Origin: Pseudocoprococcus catus
GTDB lineage: Bacteria > Bacillota > Clostridia > Lachnospirales > Lachnospiraceae
Direction of reading: 5' to 3'
NCBI RefSeq assembly: GCF_902381825.1
Contig: NZ_LR698973.1
Coordinates: 381,141-445,140, forward strand
Length of the DNA stretch: 64,000 nt
Below, in pieces: positions 33,127-40,197 of the stretch. Within the stretch, counting starts at the first letter, position 1; each line of letters begins with the position of its first letter. The notes below the pieces were generated by a model that was not told the origin of the DNA, ran no database searches, and saw only the letters and a program-made list of their open reading frames with translations. A program made the position numbers and the translations under genes.

Positions 33127-34287
33127 ATGGAATTCAAACATATTCAGGGACTGACCCCGGACGGAACTGTTTATTATAATGAAGATATGGGAACCCTTGA
33201 GGCTATGGTACCTCCGGGCAAATACAGCACAGCCCATGCACCGGCACTTCTTGAGCTTGAAAACGGTGATATGCTCTGCGCATGGTTTGCTGGTTCCTTC
33301 GAAGGCAGCAAAGATATCAGCATTGTGTGCGCAAGATGGGAAAATGGCAGTGATCACTGGAGTGAACCGGTCCAGGTTTCCTATGACAGTGAGAGAAGTG
33401 AGCAGAATCCTTCCTTATTTAAAGGACCGGACGGTGCCGTATGGTGTATGTATACAGCACAGTTAGACCGTATGGAAGGCAAAGACAATATGCAGTTCAC
33501 CTCCATTATCCGCTGCCAGAAGAGTTTTGACGGCGGCAAAACATGGGGCGAAGCGGAAGTCATTTTCCCGGAAGAGGGCAGTTTCTGCCGTCAGCCAATC
33601 CAGGTGCTTTCAAATGGTCGTTGGATTTTCGGTAACTGGATCTGCACAGACTCTGTGAATGGTCTTGAAGGCGATCCAACTGCATTCCGTATTTCAGATG
33701 ATGAAGGCAGGACATGGAAGAAAGTCGACATGCCTGAAAGCAACGGTGCTGTTCATGCCAATGTTGTAGAACTTGAAGGCGGCAAACTTGTATGCTTTCT
33801 CCGCAGCCGTTTCGCTGACAACATTTATATCAGCGAATCCAAAGACTGGGGTGATACATGGACAAAACCGGTTCCGACAGTACTTCCGAACAATAACTCC
33901 AGCATCAGTGCGCTGAAACTGGCCAGCGGCAGAATTGCCATCGCTTACAACCCAACCCATGCGCCGCATCCGGTATACGGCAAAGTAGCATGGCCGGGAC
34001 TTCGTTGCCCTGTTGCTGTTGCACTTTCTGAGGACGGCGGCAAGACATGGCCAATGATCCGTGTCATGGAAAGAGGCGAAGGCTTCACAGGGGACGAAAA
34101 TACAACCAACAACAAGCAGTACGAATACCCTTATCTGATGCAGGGCAAAGACGGCAGACTCCATCTGGCATTTGCTTACAAAAACAGAATCGGTATCAAA
34201 TACATGAGCTTCACAGAAGAAGATGTCATGGGTGAAAAGCGTGAAACAGCAGGCTTCTACAACCCGACATCCGCTCAGATTAAATAA
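33127..34287 (+). CDS. Sialidase-like BNR-repeat protein, cytoplasmic
   Basis: A 386-residue six-bladed propeller protein related to exo-alpha-sialidases. Four Asp-boxes are visible: SFDGGKTW, SDDEGRTW, SKDWGDTW and SEDGGKTW. SFCRQPIQ near 155-162 and Arg-rich blade loops match the BNR_2 group. There is no signal peptide or anchor, so it would act inside the cell on an imported compound, unlike secreted sialidases. It may cleave or isomerise a sugar-acid conjugate. GAGGAG precedes ATG 33127. It lies between the TRAP genes and yhcH. Confidence 0.85.
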   Translation: MEFKHIQGLTPDGTVYYNEDMGTLEAMVPPGKYSTAHAPALLELENGDMLCAWFAGSFEGSKDISIVCARWENGSDHWSEPVQVSYDSERSEQNPSLFKGPDGAVWCMYTAQLDRMEGKDNMQFTSIIRCQKSFDGGKTWGEAEVIFPEEGSFCRQPIQVLSNGRWIFGNWICTDSVNGLEGDPTAFRISDDEGRTWKKVDMPESNGAVHANVVELEGGKLVCFLRSRFADNIYISESKDWGDTWTKPVPTVLPNNNSSISALKLASGRIAIAYNPTHAPHPVYGKVAWPGLRCPVAVALSEDGGKTWPMIRVMERGEGFTGDENTTNNKQYEYPYLMQGKDGRLHLAFAYKNRIGIKYMSFTEEDVMGEKRETAGFYNPTSAQIK

Positions 34288-34358
34288 CCAAACTGGGATG
34301 TGCAAGTGCATCTTGAACAAAGAGCTTTCTTTATAAGCTAACATAAAAATTTATCCAT

Positions 34359-34403
34359 GGCCCTGATAGGTGCAGTCGAATTTTGATTGCACTTATCAGG
34401 GCC
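34359..34403 (+). repeat. 16-bp intercistronic stem-loop
   Basis: GGCCCTGATAGGTGCA (34359-34374) pairs with TGCACTTATCAGGGCC (34388-34403) with one G-U pair and a 13-nt loop. No T-run follows. It lies between the sialidase-like and yhcH genes and may stabilise or process the transcript. Confidence 0.8.
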
Positions 34404-34426
34404 AAACAAATAGGAGGCAATCAACA

Positions 34427-34879
34427 ATGATTATAGATCATATTAAACACATCAGCTTTTATGAGCCGATGGCAGCAGGCATCACAGAAGCTTGGAACGC
34501 GATTCAGGCAATGCTTCAGGAGAAGGGAGAACTTCCGGATGGCCGCTACGAACTGAAAAAGGGCTTTTTCAAAGTGCAGAGAGGCGAGACAAAACCTCTT
34601 TCAGAAGGAACCTTTGAATCACATCAGAAGTACATTGATGTGCAGATCCTGCTTGAGGGTCAGGAAGAAATGGCCTGGATGGAGCTGGATAATCTGACAG
34701 AGGCTATTCCGTATGATGAAGAAAAAGATGCTGCCAGATGGAACGGCGAGTGCACACATCATATGCTTATCACGAAAGACATGTTTTATATCGCTTATCC
34801 TCATGACGGACATAAAGCCGTGTCCCACGTGGATGAGAAGAACACTTTTATAAAGATAATTTTAAAATTGCCGGTATAG
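34427..34879 (+). CDS. YhcH/YjgK/YiaL family protein
   Basis: A 150-residue cupin-like protein of the YhcH (DUF386) family, which accompanies sialic acid and ketogulonate catabolic operons and is thought to process a sugar anomer or open-chain form. The metal-binding-like pattern appears in FESHQKYIDVQILLEGQEEMAW near 63-84 and AYPHDGHKAVSHV near 122-134. ATG 34427 follows TAGGAGG; a longer frame from 34370 overlaps the stem-loop. It is the last gene of the operon, after the 16-bp hairpin. Confidence 0.9.
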   Translation: MIIDHIKHISFYEPMAAGITEAWNAIQAMLQEKGELPDGRYELKKGFFKVQRGETKPLSEGTFESHQKYIDVQILLEGQEEMAWMELDNLTEAIPYDEEKDAARWNGECTHHMLITKDMFYIAYPHDGHKAVSHVDEKNTFIKIILKLPV

Positions 34880-34955
34880 GTGGTATTTGCCGGAATTGAT
34901 GCATAAAATATAAGATACAGCTGAACACATGAATTTATCGAATCATAAATGTAAA

Positions 34956-35006
34956 CAAATCGAATCAATCGGGTCAAATGCGAATTGACTCGATTGGTTC
35001 GATTTG
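34956..35006. promoter_or_regulatory. 22-bp inverted repeat operator overlapping the AlbA_2 gene promoter
   Basis: Two 22-nt arms (34956-34977 and 34985-35006) with two wobble mismatches are separated by ATGCGAA. The half-site TCGAATCA also occurs once more upstream at 34938-34945. The -35 box is the first part of the right arm. Confidence 0.8.
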
Positions 35007-35013
35007 CTATAAT
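34985..35013 (+). promoter_or_regulatory. Near-consensus promoter of the AlbA_2 gene
   Basis: TTGACT (34985-34990), a 17-nt spacer and TATAAT (35008-35013). The whole spacer lies in the inverted repeat, so a bound protein would block RNA polymerase. The start codon is about 25 nt past the predicted transcript start. Confidence 0.8.
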
Positions 35014-35044
35014 ATAAGCAGAAAGCGATGGAGGGGATGAAAGT

Positions 35045-36409
35045 ATGGTATTTCGGGAAAGTGAAACGGTAGAGCTCAAAGAAGTAGTCGTTGACGATAT
35101 CAAGAAAGAAATCATTGCCTTTGCAAACTGCGATGGGGGAAAGTTATATATTGGGGTTCGGGATGACGGAACGGTTGTAGGACTGGACAATCCTGATGGG
35201 ACAGCATTGCAGATTAGTAATATGGTTCGGGACGCGATTAAGCCGGATATTACGATGTTCCTGCATTATGAGACAGTTGAGGAGAATGGGAAAAAGATTG
35301 TTGCAATTGACATTCAGAGCGGAACGGATCGTCCTTATTATATAGCTAAAAAGGGAATGAGACCGGAAGGTGTGTACGTTCGGCAGGGATATTCGGCAGT
35401 TCCTGCTACAGATACAGCAATTCGGCATATGATTAAAGAAACAGATGGAGACCGCTTTGAGGCTATGCGCAGTTTGAATCAGGAGCTGACTTTTAATGCT
35501 GTGAAGAAAGCGTTTGAACAGCGGAATGTTGATTTTGGCGTTCAGCAAATGCGGACATTGAATATAATTGATTCGGATGGTTTGTATAGTAATCTGGCGA
35601 TGCTTTTATCAGATCAGTGCACACATACGATTAAGGTGGCTGTTTTTCAGGGAACAGATCAGACCGTTTTTAGAGACCGGAAGGAATTTGCAGGTTCTCT
35701 TATGCAGCAGATGAATGATGTGTATGCGTTTATTGATTTCAGAAACCAGACACATGCTGCCATAGAAGTATTGCTAAGAATTGATACGAGAGATTATCCG
35801 GAGATTGCTGTCAGGGAGGCACTGCTGAATTTGCTGGTGCATCGGGATTATTCTTTTAGTGCCAGTGCTTTGATCAGTATCTATGAAGATAGGATAGAAT
35901 TTGTATCCATTGGCGGACTTGTACCGGGGATAGAGCTGGAGGATGTGATGGCAGGAATTTCTATATGCAGGAATCAGGATTTAGCCAATGTTTTTTATCG
36001 CTTACAGTTGATTGAGGCTTACGGCACCGGCATCAGTAAAATGATGATGGCCTATAGAGATATGCTGCAGAAACCTGTGATTGAGACAACGAAGAATACA
36101 TTCAAGATTATATTGCCAAATGTAAATGTACAGAAGCAGTATGCTCAGACAAAACCGCCTGTATACAGAGTCGAAGATCAGTCAATGCAATATAGTTATA
36201 ATGCTGCAGAAATAAAAGGTTTATCCGATGAGGAAGAAATTATTTTGGAGTATATCGGGAAGCATGATAGATTGACTAAGCAACAAGCAGCAGAATTGCT
36301 TGAAGTGAGTGCTTCCACGGCGACAAGGTTACTTAAACGGATGGTTGAGAGCCATATGCTTAAGCGTAACGGTAAGGCAAGGAACACTTATTACACGGAG
36401 ATAAAATAG
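35045..36409 (+). CDS. AlbA_2 (Schlafen-like) ATP-binding transcriptional regulator
   Basis: A 454-residue protein. The AlbA_2/Schlafen domain is at about 3-125 (ESETVELKEVVVDDIKKEIIAFANCDGGKLYIGVRDDGTVVGL). A GHKL-like C-terminal ATPase module (HATPase_c_4) is at about 240-350 (REALLNLLVHRDYSFSASALISIYEDRIEF, GTGISKMMMAYRD). A winged HTH closes the protein (LTKQQAAELLEVSASTATRLLKRMV, about 410-435). These proteins are annotated as regulators, but few are studied. The big inverted repeat over its promoter suggests that it represses itself. GGAGGGG precedes the ATG. Confidence 0.88.
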   Translation: MVFRESETVELKEVVVDDIKKEIIAFANCDGGKLYIGVRDDGTVVGLDNPDGTALQISNMVRDAIKPDITMFLHYETVEENGKKIVAIDIQSGTDRPYYIAKKGMRPEGVYVRQGYSAVPATDTAIRHMIKETDGDRFEAMRSLNQELTFNAVKKAFEQRNVDFGVQQMRTLNIIDSDGLYSNLAMLLSDQCTHTIKVAVFQGTDQTVFRDRKEFAGSLMQQMNDVYAFIDFRNQTHAAIEVLLRIDTRDYPEIAVREALLNLLVHRDYSFSASALISIYEDRIEFVSIGGLVPGIELEDVMAGISICRNQDLANVFYRLQLIEAYGTGISKMMMAYRDMLQKPVIETTKNTFKIILPNVNVQKQYAQTKPPVYRVEDQSMQYSYNAAEIKGLSDEEEIILEYIGKHDRLTKQQAAELLEVSASTATRLLKRMVESHMLKRNGKARNTYYTEIK

Positions 36410-36480
36410 CACTTTAGAATAATTCCAGAAAGTTTTTTACGTTAATGTACTAAAAAATAAACATTTTTTGCCTGTGATGG

Positions 36481-36509
36481 TTGATTTTTGCAGAAATTTA
36501 GCGTATCAT
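36481..36509 (+). promoter_or_regulatory. Promoter upstream of the AGCS symporter
   Basis: TTGATT (36481-36486), a 17-nt spacer and TATCAT (36504-36509). The transcript would start near 36516, ahead of the hairpin at 36549. Confidence 0.5.
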
Positions 36510-36548
36510 AATACCATTATTGCTTAATTAACCGGGCTTATTTGTCAG

Positions 36549-36580
36549 AATCCTGATAGGTTTGTCTATCAGGATTTTGT
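36549..36580 (+). terminator. Intrinsic terminator or leader attenuator
   Basis: AATCCTGATAG (36549-36559) pairs perfectly with CTATCAGGATT (36566-36576), followed by TTGTTTT. It may end the AlbA_2 transcript. It also sits inside the leader predicted from the promoter at 36481. Confidence 0.75.
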
Positions 36581-36620
36581 TTTGTCAATGTGCCGGTTGG
36601 AAAGAGGTTTTAACGTTTTT

Positions 36621-38057
36621 ATGGAAGCATTTTCACAATTTGTCGGTCATGTAGACTCCATGATCTGGAGCATGGTTCTTGTGCTGCTCTGTCTGGGTGT
36701 CGGTCTTTATTTATCCATTCGCATGAAATTCCCTCAGATTCGTTTTTTGAAGGAAATGGTGCATTTACTTGGAGCCAAAGAGGAGAGTGAGAACGGTATT
36801 ACACCGTTTCAGGCTTTTGCAACAACAGTGGGCGCTCGTGTGGGCATGGGCAATATTGCCGGTGTGGCATCGGCCATTTATTTCGGTGGCCCGGGATCCG
36901 TTTTCTGGATGTGGATCATCACATTGATCGGTGCGGCTTCTGCTTACACGGAGTCGGCACTGGGGCAGGCCTATAAGGTAAAGAATCCGGATGGTGAGTA
37001 TATGGGCGGACCGGCCTACTATATCGAGAAGGGACTTAAATGCAAGCCGTACGCTATTTTGTTTGCGATGGTGGCATTTCTTGGCCCGGGATTTCTGATG
37101 CCCGGGGTTCAGATCAATTCACTGGTGACGGTTTTTGAGGAAGCATTTTCAGTGAATAAGATTCTGGTGGGCGCCATTTGCTGTGTGATCCTCGGTATTG
37201 TTGTATACGGCAGCATCAAGCGTATCGCCAAGATCGCCGAGATGCTGGCACCGGTGATGTGCGGTATTTATATTGTGGCAGCGGTTGTTATTCTTGGACT
37301 CAATATCACAAAGCTTCCGGGAATTCTTGGAATGGTGGTTTCATCAGCCTTCGGCAAACATGCAATTTTTGGCGGGATTCTTGGTTCTGCTGTTTCCTGG
37401 GGCGTTAAGCGAGGTATTTATTCCAATGAAGCAGGTATGGGCTGCGGTGCCATCGTCTCCGCGGCAGCAGAATGTTCTCATCCGGCGAAACAGGGACTGA
37501 TCCAGTCGTTTTCCATTTATGTGGATACCTTATTTATCGGAACAGCAACCGCCCTGATCATCTTGCTGACAGGTACATTTGATGTCTGTGACGGCGCAGG
37601 CAATCTGCTTCTTGACCAGACAGACGGCATTGAAGCCGGTATCAAATGGACACAGTATGCGCTGATGAATACATTCGGTACATGGAGCGGCAAGGCGCTG
37701 GCGATCATCATTGTGCTGTTTGTCTTTACATCTATGACGGGATATTGTTATCAGGCAGAAGCGAATATCCGTTATCTCACCCACAACAGCAAATTGGCTG
37801 TCAATATTTGCCGTGCCGTTTTCCTTGCAGCCTCATTTTTCGGAGCCATTGTGAATGCAGATGCTATCTGGTCCATGGGCGATATCGGTTATGGACTCAT
37901 GGCCTGGGCAAATATCATTGCCATTGCTCTGTTGGCGCCGAAGGCATCGGCCATTCTGGAGGATTACGAACAGCAGAAGAAGGAAGGCAAGAATCCGGTC
38001 TTTGATCCGGCAAAGTTCGGAATCGAGGATGAAACAGGGGCCTGGAAACGTAAGTAA
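36621..38057 (+). CDS. AGCS family alanine/glycine:cation symporter
   Basis: A 478-residue sodium- or proton-coupled amino-acid symporter with about eleven helices. Diagnostic stretches are TTVGARVGMGNIAGVASAIYFGGPGSVFWMW near 71-101, GGPAYYIEKGL near 128, and SNEAGMGCGAIVSAAAECSHPAKQGLIQ near 265-295. The start at 36621 has AAAGAGG upstream, and the frame from 36582 would begin inside the hairpin tail. It transports alanine or glycine in known members. It is not linked to neighbouring metabolic genes. Confidence 0.92.
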   Translation: MEAFSQFVGHVDSMIWSMVLVLLCLGVGLYLSIRMKFPQIRFLKEMVHLLGAKEESENGITPFQAFATTVGARVGMGNIAGVASAIYFGGPGSVFWMWIITLIGAASAYTESALGQAYKVKNPDGEYMGGPAYYIEKGLKCKPYAILFAMVAFLGPGFLMPGVQINSLVTVFEEAFSVNKILVGAICCVILGIVVYGSIKRIAKIAEMLAPVMCGIYIVAAVVILGLNITKLPGILGMVVSSAFGKHAIFGGILGSAVSWGVKRGIYSNEAGMGCGAIVSAAAECSHPAKQGLIQSFSIYVDTLFIGTATALIILLTGTFDVCDGAGNLLLDQTDGIEAGIKWTQYALMNTFGTWSGKALAIIIVLFVFTSMTGYCYQAEANIRYLTHNSKLAVNICRAVFLAASFFGAIVNADAIWSMGDIGYGLMAWANIIAIALLAPKASAILEDYEQQKKEGKNPVFDPAKFGIEDETGAWKRK

Positions 38058-38165
38058 ATGATTATACCTGGAACAGATTGCCGTGATGCATCCTGCTTAG
38101 GAAAGCTATATTAAGCATAGAGAACAAAATCAGGCATAGAGAACAAATGAAAGTGAGACAGATGA

Positions 38166-38621
38166 ATGGAACAGGATTATATATATATGGAAGAAACAAC
38201 TGTGAAATCAAGTTCAGAAGTTCGAAACGTTCATATTCGCATCCGAAGTGTTGTGGAAGGTGTTGAGAACCTGTGGGAGACAACCGGAGAATACAAATGG
38301 GACGGCAGGCAGCATATGTTGGCCTATACAGATTATACGGGCAATGCCATTACCAAGAACGGTATTTTTGCAGATCATGAGAAAATGCTGCTGCATCGTG
38401 TGGGCGCGATTACATGTGATATGCTCTTTGATCCATTGACAGCAACAATGGTAGATTATAAAGCCTACATGGTGGGGGCAAAGTTTCTGCTGCATACAGA
38501 GACATATTCTATGGAAGAGAACGAGGTAGGATTGAATATCCGGGTGCAATATACGCTGGATGACGGCGGTGGTCATACTCCTATTGTCGGAGAGCAGGAG
38601 ATTACCGTAGAGTATTATTGA
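38166..38621 (+). CDS. DUF1934 domain beta-barrel protein
   Basis: A 151-residue protein of the DUF1934 (YwiB-like, calycin-type beta-barrel) family. It is built of alternating strands: EVRNVHIRIRSVVEG, WDGRQHMLAYTDY, LHRVGAITCDMLFDP and NIRVQYTLDDGG. There is no signal peptide, so it is a small cytoplasmic protein. The function is unknown; related proteins are common in Firmicutes. It has a modest ribosome site (GAGACAG). Confidence 0.75.
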   Translation: MEQDYIYMEETTVKSSSEVRNVHIRIRSVVEGVENLWETTGEYKWDGRQHMLAYTDYTGNAITKNGIFADHEKMLLHRVGAITCDMLFDPLTATMVDYKAYMVGAKFLLHTETYSMEENEVGLNIRVQYTLDDGGGHTPIVGEQEITVEYY

Positions 38622-38654
38622 TAAAAAAACACATCAAGCTTTCGTTATTATGAA

Positions 38655-38683
38655 TTGACATGCACCCCCTGGGGGTGTATATT
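38655..38683 (+). promoter_or_regulatory. Promoter with CsoR-like palindrome in the spacer
   Basis: TTGACA (38655-38660), a 17-nt spacer and TATATT (38678-38683). The spacer contains the odd palindrome CACCCCC-T-GGGGGTG (38663-38677), like operators of CsoR/RcnR metal-sensing repressors. Binding would block the promoter of the HMA gene. Confidence 0.75.
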
Positions 38684-38810
38684 GACATATGGAAACAGTA
38701 TGTCAGCAGGATGACATATCTGTGAGAAAAACAGCATGACTTCCGCGATAAATATGGAATTAGACAGAAGCGGTGAGCCTTGAGTGAATGACGAAAGGAA
38801 ATGCAGAATT

Positions 38811-39068
38811 ATGGTAAAAACAGTATTGAAAATTGATGGTATGATGTGTGGTATGTGCGAAGCACATATGAATGATCTGATCCGCAAGAATTTCAAGGTG
38901 AAGAAAGTGACATCTTCTGCCAAGGATGGAGAGACAGTGATCATCAGTGATGCAGAGCTGGATATTCCCTGGGCAAAGAAGCAGATTAAAGATATTGGTT
39001 ATGAACTGGTAGATTATACAAGTGAACCCTATGAAAAGAAGGGCCTGTTTCATTTTGGGCGAAAATAG
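38811..39068 (+). CDS. Heavy-metal-associated (HMA) domain protein, CopZ-like
   Basis: An 85-residue single HMA domain. The metal motif is GMMCGMCEAHM at about 10-20, which keeps the CxxC pair that binds copper or related ions. The rest is the beta-alpha-beta-beta fold followed by a short basic tail. It would be a cytosolic copper chaperone. Start ATG 38811 has GAAAGGA upstream. No P-type ATPase or CsoR gene is next to it; the copper link comes from the domain and the operator-like promoter. Confidence 0.85.
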   Translation: MVKTVLKIDGMMCGMCEAHMNDLIRKNFKVKKVTSSAKDGETVIISDAELDIPWAKKQIKDIGYELVDYTSEPYEKKGLFHFGRK

Positions 39069-39219
39069 TCCTGCATATATCTTGTATCCCCGGGAAAAGT
39101 GTGATAAGATAATTTCAATGCAGTAAAGTGGTACTATTCCATAGAGGAATCTGAGAAATGTATCAGCTATGGATCAGAGAGTGGAAAATGGACCATCAGA
39201 ATGGAAGGAGTTATCTGTT

Positions 39220-39822
39220 ATGTATATTACCTGTTTGGATGTTGAAGGCGTACTGGTACCGGAGATTTGGATTGCATTTGCAGAAGCCAGCGGTATCCCT
39301 GAACTGAAGAAGACAACCCGTGATGAACCGGATTACAATAAACTTATGAACTGGCGTCTGGGAATCCTGAAGGAGCATGGCCTCGGATTGAAAGAAATCC
39401 AGGAGACTATTGCGAAGATTGATCCGCTGCCGGGGGCGAAGGCATTCCTGGATGAGCTCAGAACCTTCACACAGGTGATTCTGATTAGTGATACTTTCAC
39501 ACAGTTTGCCACACCGCTGATGGAGAAGCTGGGTTGGCCGACATTATTCTGCAACACACTGGAAGTAGCAGACAACGGCGAGATCACAGGCTTCAAGATG
39601 CGTACAGAGCAGTCCAAGCTCAGCACAGTCAAGGCACTGCAGTCCATCGGATTTGAGACCATTGCCAGCGGTGATTCCTATAACGATATGGGCATGATCC
39701 AGGCCAGCAAGGCGGGCTTCCTGTTCAGAAGCACAGACAAGATCAAGGCCGATTATCCGGATATTCCGGCTTATGAGACATATGATGAACTGTTGGATGC
39801 CATAAAAAAGGCGATGGTGTAG
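39220..39822 (+). CDS. thrH: Phosphoserine phosphatase / homoserine phosphotransferase ThrH
   Basis: A 200-residue HAD-superfamily enzyme with a short cap. The opening CLDVEGVLVPEIWIAFAEASGI is characteristic of ThrH, where the nucleophile Asp is followed by Glu. Later motifs are ILISDTFTQF near 88 and SGDSYNDMGMIQASKAG near 147. Known ThrH moves phosphate from phosphoserine to homoserine or releases it. GGAAGGAG sets ATG 39220. A terminator follows. The gene is isolated from serine or threonine biosynthesis genes in this window. Confidence 0.9.
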   Translation: MYITCLDVEGVLVPEIWIAFAEASGIPELKKTTRDEPDYNKLMNWRLGILKEHGLGLKEIQETIAKIDPLPGAKAFLDELRTFTQVILISDTFTQFATPLMEKLGWPTLFCNTLEVADNGEITGFKMRTEQSKLSTVKALQSIGFETIASGDSYNDMGMIQASKAGFLFRSTDKIKADYPDIPAYETYDELLDAIKKAMV

Positions 39823-39874
39823 TGCGCTTAGCATATTTAGTTAATGATTTTATAACATATCGTGGATAGACAAG

Positions 39875-39918
39875 AGGAATATTTGAATGATACATATCAT
39901 TTGAATATTCCTTTTTTT
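39875..39918 (+). terminator. Intrinsic terminator after thrH
   Basis: AGGAATATTTGAATGA pairs with TCATTTGAATATTCCT (two wobble pairs, 6-nt loop), followed by seven T. Confidence 0.85.
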
Positions 39919-40012
39919 GTTGATGAATGTTAATAAATCTTTAGTATATGCTGCAAAATGTTGCCTTTCAGTCAAATAGCCGACAAAAATATACAAAAAA
40001 ACATGGCTTTAG

Positions 40013-40040
40013 TTGACAAAAAATTTATGCACGTTATAAT
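40013..40040 (+). promoter_or_regulatory. Promoter of the surface-polysaccharide operon
   Basis: TTGACA (40013-40018), a 16-nt spacer and TATAAT (40035-40040): two perfect boxes. The predicted start near 40047 gives a 150-nt untranslated leader. Confidence 0.8.
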
Positions 40041-40197
40041 ATATATGAGTATTTTTTGTGAAAAAGAAAAAATTTATGTTCTTTCGTGGCAAATATGCGC
40101 TCTCAGCGTAAAATATGATTAAAAAAGGGATTCATTATAGCATGCAGCCTTGAATCAAACACGTTCATTTGGGAAGAACATACAGAGGAGAGTAAAT

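Larger units (their letters stand above)
39823..40197 (+). other. Intergenic region before the polysaccharide locus
   Basis: A 375-bp gene-free stretch. It holds the ThrH terminator, a strong promoter for the polysaccharide operon and a leader of about 150 nt. I see no obvious riboswitch in the leader. Confidence 0.7.

Noticed and set aside
36410..36620. Glycine riboswitch controlling the AGCS symporter
   Set aside because: The transcribed leader is only about 105 nt and shows one simple hairpin; no glycine aptamer core could be recognised.
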